From Chloroflexota bacterium (GTDB lineage Bacteria > Chloroflexota > Anaerolineae > Anaerolineales > Villigracilaceae): a stretch of 43,809 bases of DNA. Numbering within the stretch: position 1 is the first letter of the stretch; each line of letters starts with the position of its first letter. The translations under genes were made by a program, and so were the position numbers. The stretch spans positions 1 through 43,809 of the forward strand of contig JACRMH010000026.1 in NCBI GenBank assembly GCA_016219545.1, written 5' to 3'. The notes beneath the pieces are model-generated. The model was given only the letters and a program-made list of their open reading frames with translations. It did not search any database and was not told the origin of the DNA. This document shows, piece after piece, positions 6,374-14,196 of this stretch.

Positions 6374-7333
6374 ATGCGATTCTGCCATGAAGTCAGCCAA
6401 TGGATCACCGACAATATCGAAACGCCCATTGAAAACTGGGTAACGCAAACTGAAACGCAATGCGTAGCACAACCCTGTAATTGGTGGTGTCTTTGTTGTA
6501 ACAAGTGGTTTTGCTTCCTGGTGACCCTTCTTGTCCGCGTGGTCACTTTTATTATTGTTACAGTCACCCGACTCGTCACGGTGATCGTATGCGAGATCGT
6601 CGGGTTCATCCTGGACCTTGGCGCGTTCTTCATCAACCTGCTGCTCAGCATTCCGATCATCGGCGGCATTATTCGAACCGTGCTAAATTGGCTGACCGAG
6701 ATCTTCTGGCGGCTTGTCGGATTACCTGATTTTCTGCTATCGCTTATCGGAGTTCAGCTTCCCAAAAAGATGTACGTCAAGTTGATCATCTTAAACAACA
6801 ACGGCGTCCCGCTGACCAACGAAGCAGCTGTGATGCCTTTTATTAATCAGGCTCATACCATTTTCCAAACCGAATGTAACGTCAACATGATCTACACGGG
6901 CGTTTGTGTTCCCCGATCGGTCACCCCGCAGGAAGCGTTGACAATTTCCTGTGATGTCGGCGGTTTCTTTGCAGATTGGTGGATCGCCGGGTCATATTTT
7001 GAACGGGTCACCGCAGACTGTGCTTTCAAAGACGGCTGGCGAAGAATCCTTGGCAACGGTGCCGAGATCATCGTTTTCGTCATTGGGAACGTCACCCCGG
7101 ACTCTTCTTCATCCTCGACCATTGGTTGCAGCATGGGCCCGACATATAACTATGTAGTTGTGGAAGTCAACAGCATGGGAGCCATTGCCCACGAAATAGC
7201 TCACAGCTGCGGGCTTTGGCATATCACCGACACGACCAATCTAATGAATCCGAACCTGCTCGCATCGACCATCCGCCTGTCCACTACTCAACGTTCCATC
7301 TTTCGAAATAGCAGACATGTAACTTTCATTTAA
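6374..7333 (+). CDS. Membrane-anchored metzincin-like zinc metalloprotease
   Basis: ATG 6374 is chosen because AAGGAG lies at a good distance; the ATG two codons earlier (6368) sits too close to it. The Cys/Trp-rich N-terminus (CNWWCLCCNKWFC) leads into long hydrophobic stretches to about residue 115, which should hold the protein in the membrane. The catalytic site is HEIAHSCGLWH (H273, H277, H283 from this start), followed by NLMNP, a metzincin Met-turn. This is HExxHxxGxxH, the metzincin signature. I cannot place it in a MEROPS family by eye. The operator and -10 upstream match those of the papain-like protease, so both are probably controlled together. Confidence 0.8.
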   Translation: MRFCHEVSQWITDNIETPIENWVTQTETQCVAQPCNWWCLCCNKWFCFLVTLLVRVVTFIIVTVTRLVTVIVCEIVGFILDLGAFFINLLLSIPIIGGIIRTVLNWLTEIFWRLVGLPDFLLSLIGVQLPKKMYVKLIILNNNGVPLTNEAAVMPFINQAHTIFQTECNVNMIYTGVCVPRSVTPQEALTISCDVGGFFADWWIAGSYFERVTADCAFKDGWRRILGNGAEIIVFVIGNVTPDSSSSSTIGCSMGPTYNYVVVEVNSMGAIAHEIAHSCGLWHITDTTNLMNPNLLASTIRLSTTQRSIFRNSRHVTFI

Positions 7334-7362
7334 ACCTCACGAATATTCAGAGGAGTTCGATC

Positions 7363-7479
7363 ATGAAGAACACAGACGAAAAAAAGAACCTAACATGTAC
7401 AGCCAGGAACTCAATTGGCTTTGTCGCTTTCCTGGTGATCTCGGCCATATCAACCCTGATCTATTTTCTAGTTCGCTAG
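7363..7479 (+). CDS. Small single-span membrane protein (38 aa)
   Basis: A 38-codon ORF behind AGAGGAG. A charged N-terminus (MKNTDEKKNL) is followed by one hydrophobic helix (IGFVAFLVISAISTLIYFLV). It is 29 bp after the metalloprotease gene and 19 bp before the next one, all on the same strand, so it is probably part of that operon. No homologue is recognised. Confidence 0.6.
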   Translation: MKNTDEKKNLTCTARNSIGFVAFLVISAISTLIYFLVR

Positions 7480-7498
7480 ATATTTTAGGGAGTCAAAT

Positions 7499-7903
7499 AT
7501 GGAAAATATAAACGCGAATCAAGCCCGCACGATCCACAATATCTCCGAACTGGCGGAACTGGCGCGCTGGTCCAATCTTTTGGCTATAGTTGGAAATGTG
7601 AAGTTGGAACTGCCCGGCCTGACCAAAGAGAAAAAAAGCGAATACGAGAACCTCGTCGGGATGTACACGCATGCCTGCGGCTGTGAGGAAGTCCGTATCT
7701 TTTTAGTCTCCTTGCTGGCCATTTATGGGATCCGCCTCTACCTTAACTCAGGCGGGACTCTGGTTTTTGGGTGGAGTGAATTTGGAACCGGGTTTGGTTT
7801 GATGTGTGTAGGCGCTGTCATTGGCAAATTATTTGGGCTGATCCGCGCTCGCATCAAATTACGCGCGCTCGTCACAAACATCGGTCTGGACCTTCAAGCA
7901 TAA
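7499..7903 (+). CDS. Predicted two-TM membrane protein, unknown
   Basis: A 134-residue protein with a polar N-terminal half (including CGCEE) and two hydrophobic helices (IFLVSLLAIYGIRLYL and GFGLMCVGAVIGKLFGLI). The start has a TTTTAGGGAG ribosome site. It is likely the last gene of the metzincin operon, since a repeat-filled gap and a new promoter follow. I do not recognise a family. Confidence 0.65.
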   Translation: MENINANQARTIHNISELAELARWSNLLAIVGNVKLELPGLTKEKKSEYENLVGMYTHACGCEEVRIFLVSLLAIYGIRLYLNSGGTLVFGWSEFGTGFGLMCVGAVIGKLFGLIRARIKLRALVTNIGLDLQA

Positions 7904-7930
7904 TTTGACCTCTTGCAAAAAGATTCTTTA

Positions 7931-7994
7931 GCCGCAAATTACGCGAATTCCTCGCGGATTTTTAACCATCGTGAAAATTAGTGAATTTCGCGGC
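7931..7994. repeat. Intergenic inverted repeat (GCCGCAAATT...AATTTCGCGGC)
   Basis: The left arm GCCGCAAATTACGCGAATT (7931-7949) and right arm AATTAGTGAATTTCGCGGC (7976-7994) form an imperfect inverted repeat with CGCGG in the middle. It resembles dispersed 'cgcgaatt' palindromic elements of bacterial genomes; only one copy is here. Confidence 0.45.
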
Positions 7995-8026
7995 AAAAAC
8001 TCAAACCCAATTAATGGATGGGGCAC

Positions 8027-8055
8027 TTGTAATTCCGGTATCAGTCTTGTATAGT
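8027..8055 (+). promoter_or_regulatory. Sigma-70-type promoter for the 8081 gene
   Basis: TTGTAA (8027-8032), 17-bp spacer, TATAGT (8050-8055), 26 bp before the ATG at 8081. Confidence 0.65.
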
Positions 8056-8080
8056 GGTTAAAACTTTTGAGGAGAAAACC

Positions 8081-8707
8081 ATGAATAGACGCCGGAACAT
8101 GCTCAGCTTGTTTGCCATCGCTCTTATAGTTTTATCTTCCATCGCCTGCCAGACAATCATCAAAGCCATATCCCCAAATCCATCATCATCAAACCCTATT
8201 GTCAACAACAGCAATGCCAACCTGACATTGGACTGGCTGGCAACAGCCGATGAACTCAATTCCCTATCCACAGAAGTTGGGATTATTGAATGGAAATTAA
8301 TCCAGGATTTCCCCGGCGAAAACAGGATCTGCCGCTCTTTTCAGGGAGTGAGTTGGAGCGCCACCCCTAATGAGGGCATGAACTGCATCTTCAAGGCCGC
8401 AGCCGGAACTTCGTTTGACGGCATCATCCAATCCATGTTCACGGATGGACAACTTCTTGAAGGGGAACAACCTGTCAATTCAACCCTTAGCATTGATGGC
8501 GAGTTTGCCGTCTACGCAGGCACTTTCCCAACCGGTCACAGTGTATTCGACCTGATCCTGTTTAGGGACAACAGGGTTTATTGGTCAAGTGTGACCCTGG
8601 GGACTCCCGCGGGAGCAACTCCTCAGGCAGTATATGAAAGCGCGGCAGAGGTCATTGATAGGTTTCTTGTCAATATTGTGAACATAAATTTGGAGAGAAG
8701 CAAATAA
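8081..8707 (+). CDS. Lipoprotein, unknown function
   Basis: ATG 8081 follows GAGGAG, and the promoter at 8027-8055 rules out the earlier start at 8054. The 208-residue product begins with a lipoprotein signal (LIVLSSIAC) and a short Ser/Asn/Pro linker. The rest is a compact soluble domain with two Cys in the first half and no motif I can name. It lies 55 bp upstream of the STAND operon and may be transcribed with it, as no terminator is visible between. Confidence 0.75.
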   Translation: MNRRRNMLSLFAIALIVLSSIACQTIIKAISPNPSSSNPIVNNSNANLTLDWLATADELNSLSTEVGIIEWKLIQDFPGENRICRSFQGVSWSATPNEGMNCIFKAAAGTSFDGIIQSMFTDGQLLEGEQPVNSTLSIDGEFAVYAGTFPTGHSVFDLILFRDNRVYWSSVTLGTPAGATPQAVYESAAEVIDRFLVNIVNINLERSK

Positions 8708-8762
8708 AGCACAGGTGTCATTCCAAACGTGATCTCAAACCATAGAAGCCGGAGAAACTTTC

Positions 8763-9176
8763 ATGAAAAAAAAGACGCAGGAACCTTCCATATCCATTAC
8801 GGGCGAGAATGTGATCGGCACGATCAATGCGGGCGGAAATGCAAATGTAAAGATAACTCAAAAGATCATCCATCAAGCCACGCCTGAATTGAACACCCTT
8901 TTCAAGTCTGTTCATAAAAAGGTCAAATCCCGCCGGCAGGATCCCAAGGTGGATAAAGTCAAGCTGACGGCACAGGTTAACAGAATTGAGAAGGAAACCG
9001 CCAAAGGCAAAGAGGCGGACAAGGATAAGCTGGAGGGCTGGATCATGAAATTGGAGAATATGGCTCCCGACATCGTGGATGTCATGCTGGCGTCACTTGG
9101 CGGACCCGTCGCCGGGTTTACAGCTGCCTTCAAGAAAATAGTCGAGCGCGCAAGAAAGTCAACTGCGGGAGCTTAG
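8763..9176 (+). CDS. Small protein sharing an N-terminal motif with the STAND NTPase
   Basis: A 137-residue protein. Residues 8-31 (SISITGENVIGTINAGGNAN, then VKIT) closely match residues 29-52 of the next protein (TIKGQNVVGGINARGHAKIS). The shared pattern is I-x-G-x-N-V-x-G-x-INA-x-G-x-A-x-(V/I)-x-I. A Lys/Glu-rich helical segment follows and then a hydrophobic helix (VDVMLASLGGPVAGFTAAF). It starts the tight operon 8763-12566. A shared assembly or adaptor segment for the two proteins is an inference from the repeated motif; no family name is offered. Confidence 0.7.
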   Translation: MKKKTQEPSISITGENVIGTINAGGNANVKITQKIIHQATPELNTLFKSVHKKVKSRRQDPKVDKVKLTAQVNRIEKETAKGKEADKDKLEGWIMKLENMAPDIVDVMLASLGGPVAGFTAAFKKIVERARKSTAGA

Positions 9177-9183
9177 AAGAATT

Positions 9184-11190
9184 ATGACCCGATCCACACC
9201 GAACGATAAAAAAGCAAGTCAACGCAAACCAAAGCGGAAAGCGACTGTCAACAAGGTTTCCAAACAGACCATTAAGGGGCAGAATGTCGTTGGCGGGATC
9301 AATGCACGGGGTCATGCAAAGATCAGCATCAATCAAAAAATATTCACCCAGTTATCAAAGGATGAAGAAAAGCGCGGCGAACAGGAAGCTGAACTCAAAG
9401 AATTAAAGAATGCCATCAAGCAAAAATACGCGGACATTAAACGCCGCGTTAACCGGCCGCTGCCTGAGGATGGGAATCCATATCTTTGTATGCAGTCTTT
9501 TGAGGTCACGGATAGGGCGCGCTTTTTTGGCCGCGATGATGCCATCCAGGAGCTGCTAATACAGCTTGAAGAAAACCCCACTACCTTCCTCGACGGCTCG
9601 GGCAGGACCAGCCTGCTTCAAGCGGGAATCCTGCCCGCCCTTCTAAAGCAAGGTCACCTGACGCTGATCGTATCGGCCTCGCATAAGGAACCTTTATCAA
9701 CGAGTATCAAAAAACAACTTTTGCCAAATATCGAAGCGATGGATTTTCTGAAAAGCATGGCCTTACCGGAATTCATCCGCCGCGTGACGGATAACCTGAA
9801 CAAGCAGTCCCAATTATTTATTTTGGTGGACGAATTCGAAGAATTTTTTTCCAACTCATCCGACCCTGTTGAAATTGAGAATGGTCAAACCTTCAAGGCG
9901 GAGTGGAAATCATGCATCAATGGGATCGCCCCGGATGCACATTGGTTGTTCAGTGTCCCCACACGGTTGAAATATCTATTTAACCTATTCAAAGATGAAG
10001 TGGCGATCAACCCAAATTTGGTGACCCTTCATCCGCTTGAGACCGAAGACGCGTTCACGGTCATGACCAAACAGGGTGCGCTGCGCGGCATCAGAATTGA
10101 CAAATCGGTGAGCGACGCCATCATAAAAGCGCTAGGAGACTACAATAACACCGGAATTGATCCCACCCAATTGCAATTGGTGTGTTATATGCTGGCCGGT
10201 GGGAAGGGTCCGCTCGTCAAACATTGGACCATGGATCATTATTTGAGTCTGAATAAGGCGGAAGGGATCCTGCAAAGTTATCTTGACAGTACCATCAATG
10301 AACTTGAGCCAACCCAGCGCGACCCGGCCTGGCAGTTGCTCTCCACTCTGATCGAACCTTCGCAATCGGTTACAAGCGAAAGTGAACTCATTCAAAAAAT
10401 GAAGAGTCAGGATGTTAGTGAAGAAATTACGCGAGAGGTCCTAGGCTTCCTGCAAAGCAGTCACCTCGTGGAATATGCCACAGCCTATAAATTATCAAGC
10501 GACAGTCTGCTTCCAGGCATTCAGGCCTGGCGCGATAAGCGCAGTGCAATGGAGAAAGCAAAAGAAGCGATCTGGAATCAAGTCCGCAGTATTGGCGGTT
10601 CGGCCCTGCGCGGGTCAATTGGTGGTGCCATCGGGTTTGCCCTCGCTTATTGGGCATTACCTTACGTTGAGAGAGTCCCCCTGCTAAAGGATATAAACTT
10701 TTTCTTTGAATGGTATTTTTACAACCTCACCCTGCGCGCCCTCCTTGGAGCGATTACCGGTTTTGTTTTGACCCTATCCATAGACCTGATCCTGGCTTCG
10801 TGGAAAGGAGAAAAAAAGTGGATGCGCCTGCCAACAGCCATGCTGGCTGGCGGAGTTTCATTTGCGCTGGCAATGGTTCTTCATATTAATTTACATTATC
10901 TGGGTGACCAGCTTTTCACTGCCCTTGGGGTCGCAGCCGTGGAAGGATTAATTTGGGGAGCAGTGGCTGGAGTTGGCGCAGTATGGATCATGACGTCTGA
11001 GCAGTTGATCTGGCTGAAACTTCTCGCCACCAGCGTGACCTGTGGGCTGGTCCTCGCGTTGACAGATTCCCTGCTGAAAGGGTTGGACCTCAGCGCTCCG
11101 TTTTATATTATCGGTATATCGGGAATGGTCATGCCCTTATTCCTGCTCGGGTCGGTCTTGCTGGGCAGGTCCACAAAGGCCAATGGATAG
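9184..11190 (+). CDS. Membrane STAND-like NTPase with degenerate P-loop
   Basis: A 668-residue protein. Order: shared N-V-x-G-x-INA motif (~30-53), coiled coil (~55-90), then an nSTAND1-like NTPase that begins with F-F-G-R-D-D at ~114. The Walker A is broken: DGSGRTSLLQAGILPALL (137-154) stands where GPSGSGKSSLLxAGLLPAL is expected, so residues are missing and Lys is Arg. Walker B is intact (LFILVDEFEEFF, ~211-222). A helical region and 5-6 TM helices (from ~470) end the protein; there are no WD40 or TPR repeats. ATP hydrolysis is doubtful, but nucleotide binding is possible. It starts 7 bp after the motif protein and ends 5 bp before the FecR/LGFP gene. Confidence 0.8.
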   Translation: MTRSTPNDKKASQRKPKRKATVNKVSKQTIKGQNVVGGINARGHAKISINQKIFTQLSKDEEKRGEQEAELKELKNAIKQKYADIKRRVNRPLPEDGNPYLCMQSFEVTDRARFFGRDDAIQELLIQLEENPTTFLDGSGRTSLLQAGILPALLKQGHLTLIVSASHKEPLSTSIKKQLLPNIEAMDFLKSMALPEFIRRVTDNLNKQSQLFILVDEFEEFFSNSSDPVEIENGQTFKAEWKSCINGIAPDAHWLFSVPTRLKYLFNLFKDEVAINPNLVTLHPLETEDAFTVMTKQGALRGIRIDKSVSDAIIKALGDYNNTGIDPTQLQLVCYMLAGGKGPLVKHWTMDHYLSLNKAEGILQSYLDSTINELEPTQRDPAWQLLSTLIEPSQSVTSESELIQKMKSQDVSEEITREVLGFLQSSHLVEYATAYKLSSDSLLPGIQAWRDKRSAMEKAKEAIWNQVRSIGGSALRGSIGGAIGFALAYWALPYVERVPLLKDINFFFEWYFYNLTLRALLGAITGFVLTLSIDLILASWKGEKKWMRLPTAMLAGGVSFALAMVLHINLHYLGDQLFTALGVAAVEGLIWGAVAGVGAVWIMTSEQLIWLKLLATSVTCGLVLALTDSLLKGLDLSAPFYIIGISGMVMPLFLLGSVLLGRSTKANG

Positions 11191-11195
11191 ATAAA

Positions 11196-12566
11196 ATGAA
11201 AAAGCTTTCCTTTATTTTTGCTCTGACTGTATTATTGGCGGCTCAACTCTCATGTGAGCCGACCACCCCAACACCAATTCCATCCATTGGTTCAGTTCAG
11301 AAGCTGCAAGGCACAGTCCAAGCGGGGCCGGAATCAGCATTGGAAAATGTTGACCCTGACCGAAAAATAAACAATGAGGATGCCATTCAAGTCCATGACG
11401 ACGGCAAAGCCAAACTGGATTTTGGATATGGTCTCGTCTTTACCCTTTATAACAACACTCAACTGGACGGCACATCCGTTGACCAAAGCGGCACTTCGCT
11501 ACAAGTCAGGACCAAGTTGAGCCAGGGCGGGTTGAAAGGCTATAACCCGACGGGAAGCCGCACCGAGGTTCTACTGCCAAACGGCGGAAAGATCATCATC
11601 CTTGGGACCAACTATTTTGTTACGTATGATGCGGAAGAGGAAATTGTCAGTGCTTATAACATGGATGGGACTGTTCAATATTCATTTGATGGGAATGATC
11701 CCACAACCCTCCCTACAAGTGGTTTGCTGGAATATAGTTCGAGCAGTGGAATTAATATAAGAACCGATCTAAAGTTGTCCGGCGCTGCGTTCGATGAATA
11801 TGCCACGAAATACAAATCACCCACTCAAGGCTTGGATGAATTGATCAATGATCAGGAGGCAAGAACCCGGAAAACCCCGACCCCTACGCCGGCAGCAACA
11901 GACATCTACAAAAAATATATTTCACTTGGCGGAGAAGGTGGAGTCCTGGGTGCTGTGGCAGGTCCAGAGACAAAAACTCCCGACGGTCGCGGGTTGTATC
12001 AGGAATATGAAGGCGGCTCCATTTACTGGCTGAAAAAGACCGGAGCCTTCGAAGTGCATGGAGCGATCCGGGAAAAATGGCTCAGCATGGGCGGAGTCAC
12101 CGGCGCCCTGGGGTTTCCATTAACGGATGAAACCACCACACCGGATGGCATTGGTCGGTATAACCATTTTGAAAAAGGCTCGATCTATTGGTCGCCTAAA
12201 ACCGGCGCACATGAAATTCACGGGGCTATTCTGGTTGAATGGGCAAGCATCGGCTGGGAACAAAGCGTTCTTGGCTACCCACTGACGGATGAAACCATCA
12301 CACCTGATGGAATTGGACGATATAACCAATTTCAAAATGGGGTCATCTATTGGTCACCGAACACAGGCGCGCATGAAGTGCATGGATACATCCTCAAACT
12401 TTGGACTGGAATGGACGCTGAACGCGGCAGGCTGGGCTACCCAACTTCTGATGAGTTGATCTACACCGATGGCACCACGCGCTACAACACATTTCAATAC
12501 GGCTGTATCTATTGGGTACCCGGCACTGACCAGGCTTACCCAGAGTGCCCGGGGATAATTTATTAG
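11196..12566 (+). CDS. FecR-domain plus LGFP-repeat surface lipoprotein
   Basis: A 456-residue secreted protein. The signal peptide ends at a weak lipobox (AAQLSC) and is followed by a Pro/Thr linker. A FecR-like beta domain covers ~60-185 (DAIQVHDDGKAKLDFGYG, then LLPNGGKIIILGTNYFV). Four LGFP repeats run from ~235 to the end. Each has a 'G(G)xxGxLGxPxT(D)E...DGxGRYNxFxxGxIYW' core and then TGAxEVHGxI. LGFP repeats occur in cell-envelope proteins and are thought to bind the wall. It is the third gene of the STAND operon, which suggests that the membrane NTPase acts with a wall-contacting lipoprotein. Confidence 0.85.
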   Translation: MKKLSFIFALTVLLAAQLSCEPTTPTPIPSIGSVQKLQGTVQAGPESALENVDPDRKINNEDAIQVHDDGKAKLDFGYGLVFTLYNNTQLDGTSVDQSGTSLQVRTKLSQGGLKGYNPTGSRTEVLLPNGGKIIILGTNYFVTYDAEEEIVSAYNMDGTVQYSFDGNDPTTLPTSGLLEYSSSSGINIRTDLKLSGAAFDEYATKYKSPTQGLDELINDQEARTRKTPTPTPAATDIYKKYISLGGEGGVLGAVAGPETKTPDGRGLYQEYEGGSIYWLKKTGAFEVHGAIREKWLSMGGVTGALGFPLTDETTTPDGIGRYNHFEKGSIYWSPKTGAHEIHGAILVEWASIGWEQSVLGYPLTDETITPDGIGRYNQFQNGVIYWSPNTGAHEVHGYILKLWTGMDAERGRLGYPTSDELIYTDGTTRYNTFQYGCIYWVPGTDQAYPECPGIIY

Positions 12567-12628
12567 CAACCAACACTATGCTTCGAGTCACCCATTGACT
12601 CTGCATTAAGTGTAGTTGTATTTCAGTA

Positions 12629-13198
12629 TTATCCTGCCGCTTCAAATGCAGATTTGATCCACGCGATCAACTCCGCATCCACTTCCTTCACATCGGTCAT
12701 GTTGACGATGTAATTGCACATGCTTCCCTTGGGTTGCTCCAAAAGGCGGGCATTTTTCTTCAATTCCCTGGCGTTGATACCAACCTCGAAACGCGTATTG
12801 GTCTTGGGTCCGATCATTGCAAATTGCTTGTTGCGTCGCAAGGCCACATACCCTTTCTTCGGTACGATCTCAAACTCGCCAAATTTAACAATCTCATTCA
12901 TCAGCTTTTCATGAATGGGGCGGAACGCGACTTTAGCGCCTGAATAAATTTCATCCAAAACAGTATCTGTGCTTTTGCCTTCAGCGGCACGCGCGCCATC
13001 CGAGCTAAAAACAGCATGGACCAGGGAATTTGCATCACCATGGCCCAAGCCATACTTTTCCTTGAACATGTCACGAAGTTCACCATGTTTGGTCAGCCCA
13101 CTGCTTTTTGCAATAGATGCCAACTCGGCGAGTGATCTGCCTGTTTTCTTTTGGATATTATCAATTTGGGTTTGGATTGCTTTATCAAGGGCACTCAT
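12629..13198 (-). CDS. DUF4287/DUF5655 domain protein
   Basis: The start is ATG 13198, behind AAAAGGAGATAATCTG. The 189-residue protein has an N-terminal DUF4287 region (QIDNIQKKTGRSLAELASIA, then GLTKHGELRDMFKEKYGLGHG) and a C-terminal DUF5655-like region (FRPIHEKLMNEIVKFGEFEI and VALRRNKQFAMI). Both are uncharacterised families often found together. It converges on the STAND operon over a 62-bp gap. No operon partner is visible. Confidence 0.8.
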   Translation of the reverse strand: MSALDKAIQTQIDNIQKKTGRSLAELASIAKSSGLTKHGELRDMFKEKYGLGHGDANSLVHAVFSSDGARAAEGKSTDTVLDEIYSGAKVAFRPIHEKLMNEIVKFGEFEIVPKKGYVALRRNKQFAMIGPKTNTRFEVGINARELKKNARLLEQPKGSMCNYIVNMTDVKEVDAELIAWIKSAFEAAG

Positions 13199-13363
13199 CA
13201 GATTATCTCCTTTTACTTTTAAAGTGGATGGTTGAATTTTAGAACATATTTTCTTGTTTAGCAAGTGGAATTTTTTAGTCATTTCCCTTCATGAAGTTCG
13301 TGGATGGTAAATTACCGATACTTTTTCAATACTTTGCACTCCCCTGTGGATCTACTTTACATG

Positions 13364-13747
13364 CTATTCTTTTATCGAATACGGATCAAATTTGGAAGCG
13401 GACACGATCAACTCCTTCAGATCATCCCAGGGAGCATCCTCATAGGAAGCGATTTCAACATATCGTTTGGCTTTTTGGGTACCGCGCAAGAGTTTTCGCG
13501 GATCATCTAAAAATGCCCCGTGGATAAACGCCAGACGAATATGATCCTTTTCAATTCCGATCTGGCATATCCCTGCACTGACGATCCCTCCGCGCCCTTC
13601 ATGGAAATAACTCAACCCTCCCCAGCGGACCACCTCAGCCGCATCTGGCGCGACCGAGAAAATGACATTTCTCAACTCCAGGACGATCTCCTGCAAATTT
13701 GGCGGCGTGAATTTAAGAAAATTTTCGATATGGTGAATGGGGAGCAT
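13364..13747 (-). CDS. DUF1801 (YdhG-like) protein
   Basis: A 127-residue protein of the DUF1801 fold. The core is AAEVVRWGGLSYFHEGRGGI, followed by IGIEKDHIRLAFIHGAFLDD. The start is ATG 13747, only ~20 bp below an extended -10 (TGCTATAAT). This promoter, the ATG and the first dozen codons (MLPIHHIENFLK) are duplicated in front of an unrelated gene at 17586-17656. The molecular role of DUF1801 proteins is not settled; some are linked to iron or nucleotides, but nothing here decides. Confidence 0.8.
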   Translation of the reverse strand: MLPIHHIENFLKFTPPNLQEIVLELRNVIFSVAPDAAEVVRWGGLSYFHEGRGGIVSAGICQIGIEKDHIRLAFIHGAFLDDPRKLLRGTQKAKRYVEIASYEDAPWDDLKELIVSASKFDPYSIKE

Positions 13748-13783
13748 GGTTTTCGATCCAAAAATATTATAGCACCCGCCCGG
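13713..13783 (-). repeat. Duplicated promoter/start cassette, copy A
   Basis: 71 bp that match 17586-17656 at 67 positions. It holds the extended -10 TGCTATAAT (TATAAT at 13771-13766), the ATG and 12 codons of the gene below. Confidence 0.85.
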
Positions 13784-13913
13784 CAGTAAGCCGGATTGCC
13801 AACACCGCACCGGCATTGCGGCGCAAGTATCCGACCGACATGTAGCGGCGTTCCACGGCAACTCTCAGAGAACCAAAACATTCAATGCCATCAATGATCA
13901 ATAAGGAGAAGAT

Positions 13914-13997
13914 ATGGAAGCCAATCCTTATTTTGTGAAAACTCTGACAAATTTGGTCAAATTACTTGTATATTTTTCAAATTTGGTAGATAATTAA
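13914..13997 (+). pseudogene. Short ORF, probable remnant related to the 17732 ORF
   Basis: Twenty-seven codons (MEANPYFVKTLTNLVKLLVY, then FSNLVDN) behind ATAAGGAGAAGAT. The leader and first codons (CAATAAGGAGA, then ATGGAAGC) match those of the small zinc-ribbon ORF at 17732, but the CxxC is absent, so this looks like a decayed or replaced copy. The rest of 13998-14196 holds no gene. The 10-mer CAAATTTGGT occurs twice, 30 bp apart (13948 and 13978). Confidence 0.35.
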
Positions 13998-14196
13998 TGA
14001 GAGTTTCATTTTTGTAAGGTTGAAAAACATACAAAGCTGTGGGATAGACAATTTGGAAACTGGCAGGTCGCTGAAGATCTTTTAAGCCTTTTGAAAAATC
14101 AAGGAGGTTCTTTCGCAAATATCAATACTGGCTGCTAAACACTTGTACATTTACATTTACATTTCATATCATAAATCTTAATGAGGAGAGATAAAA

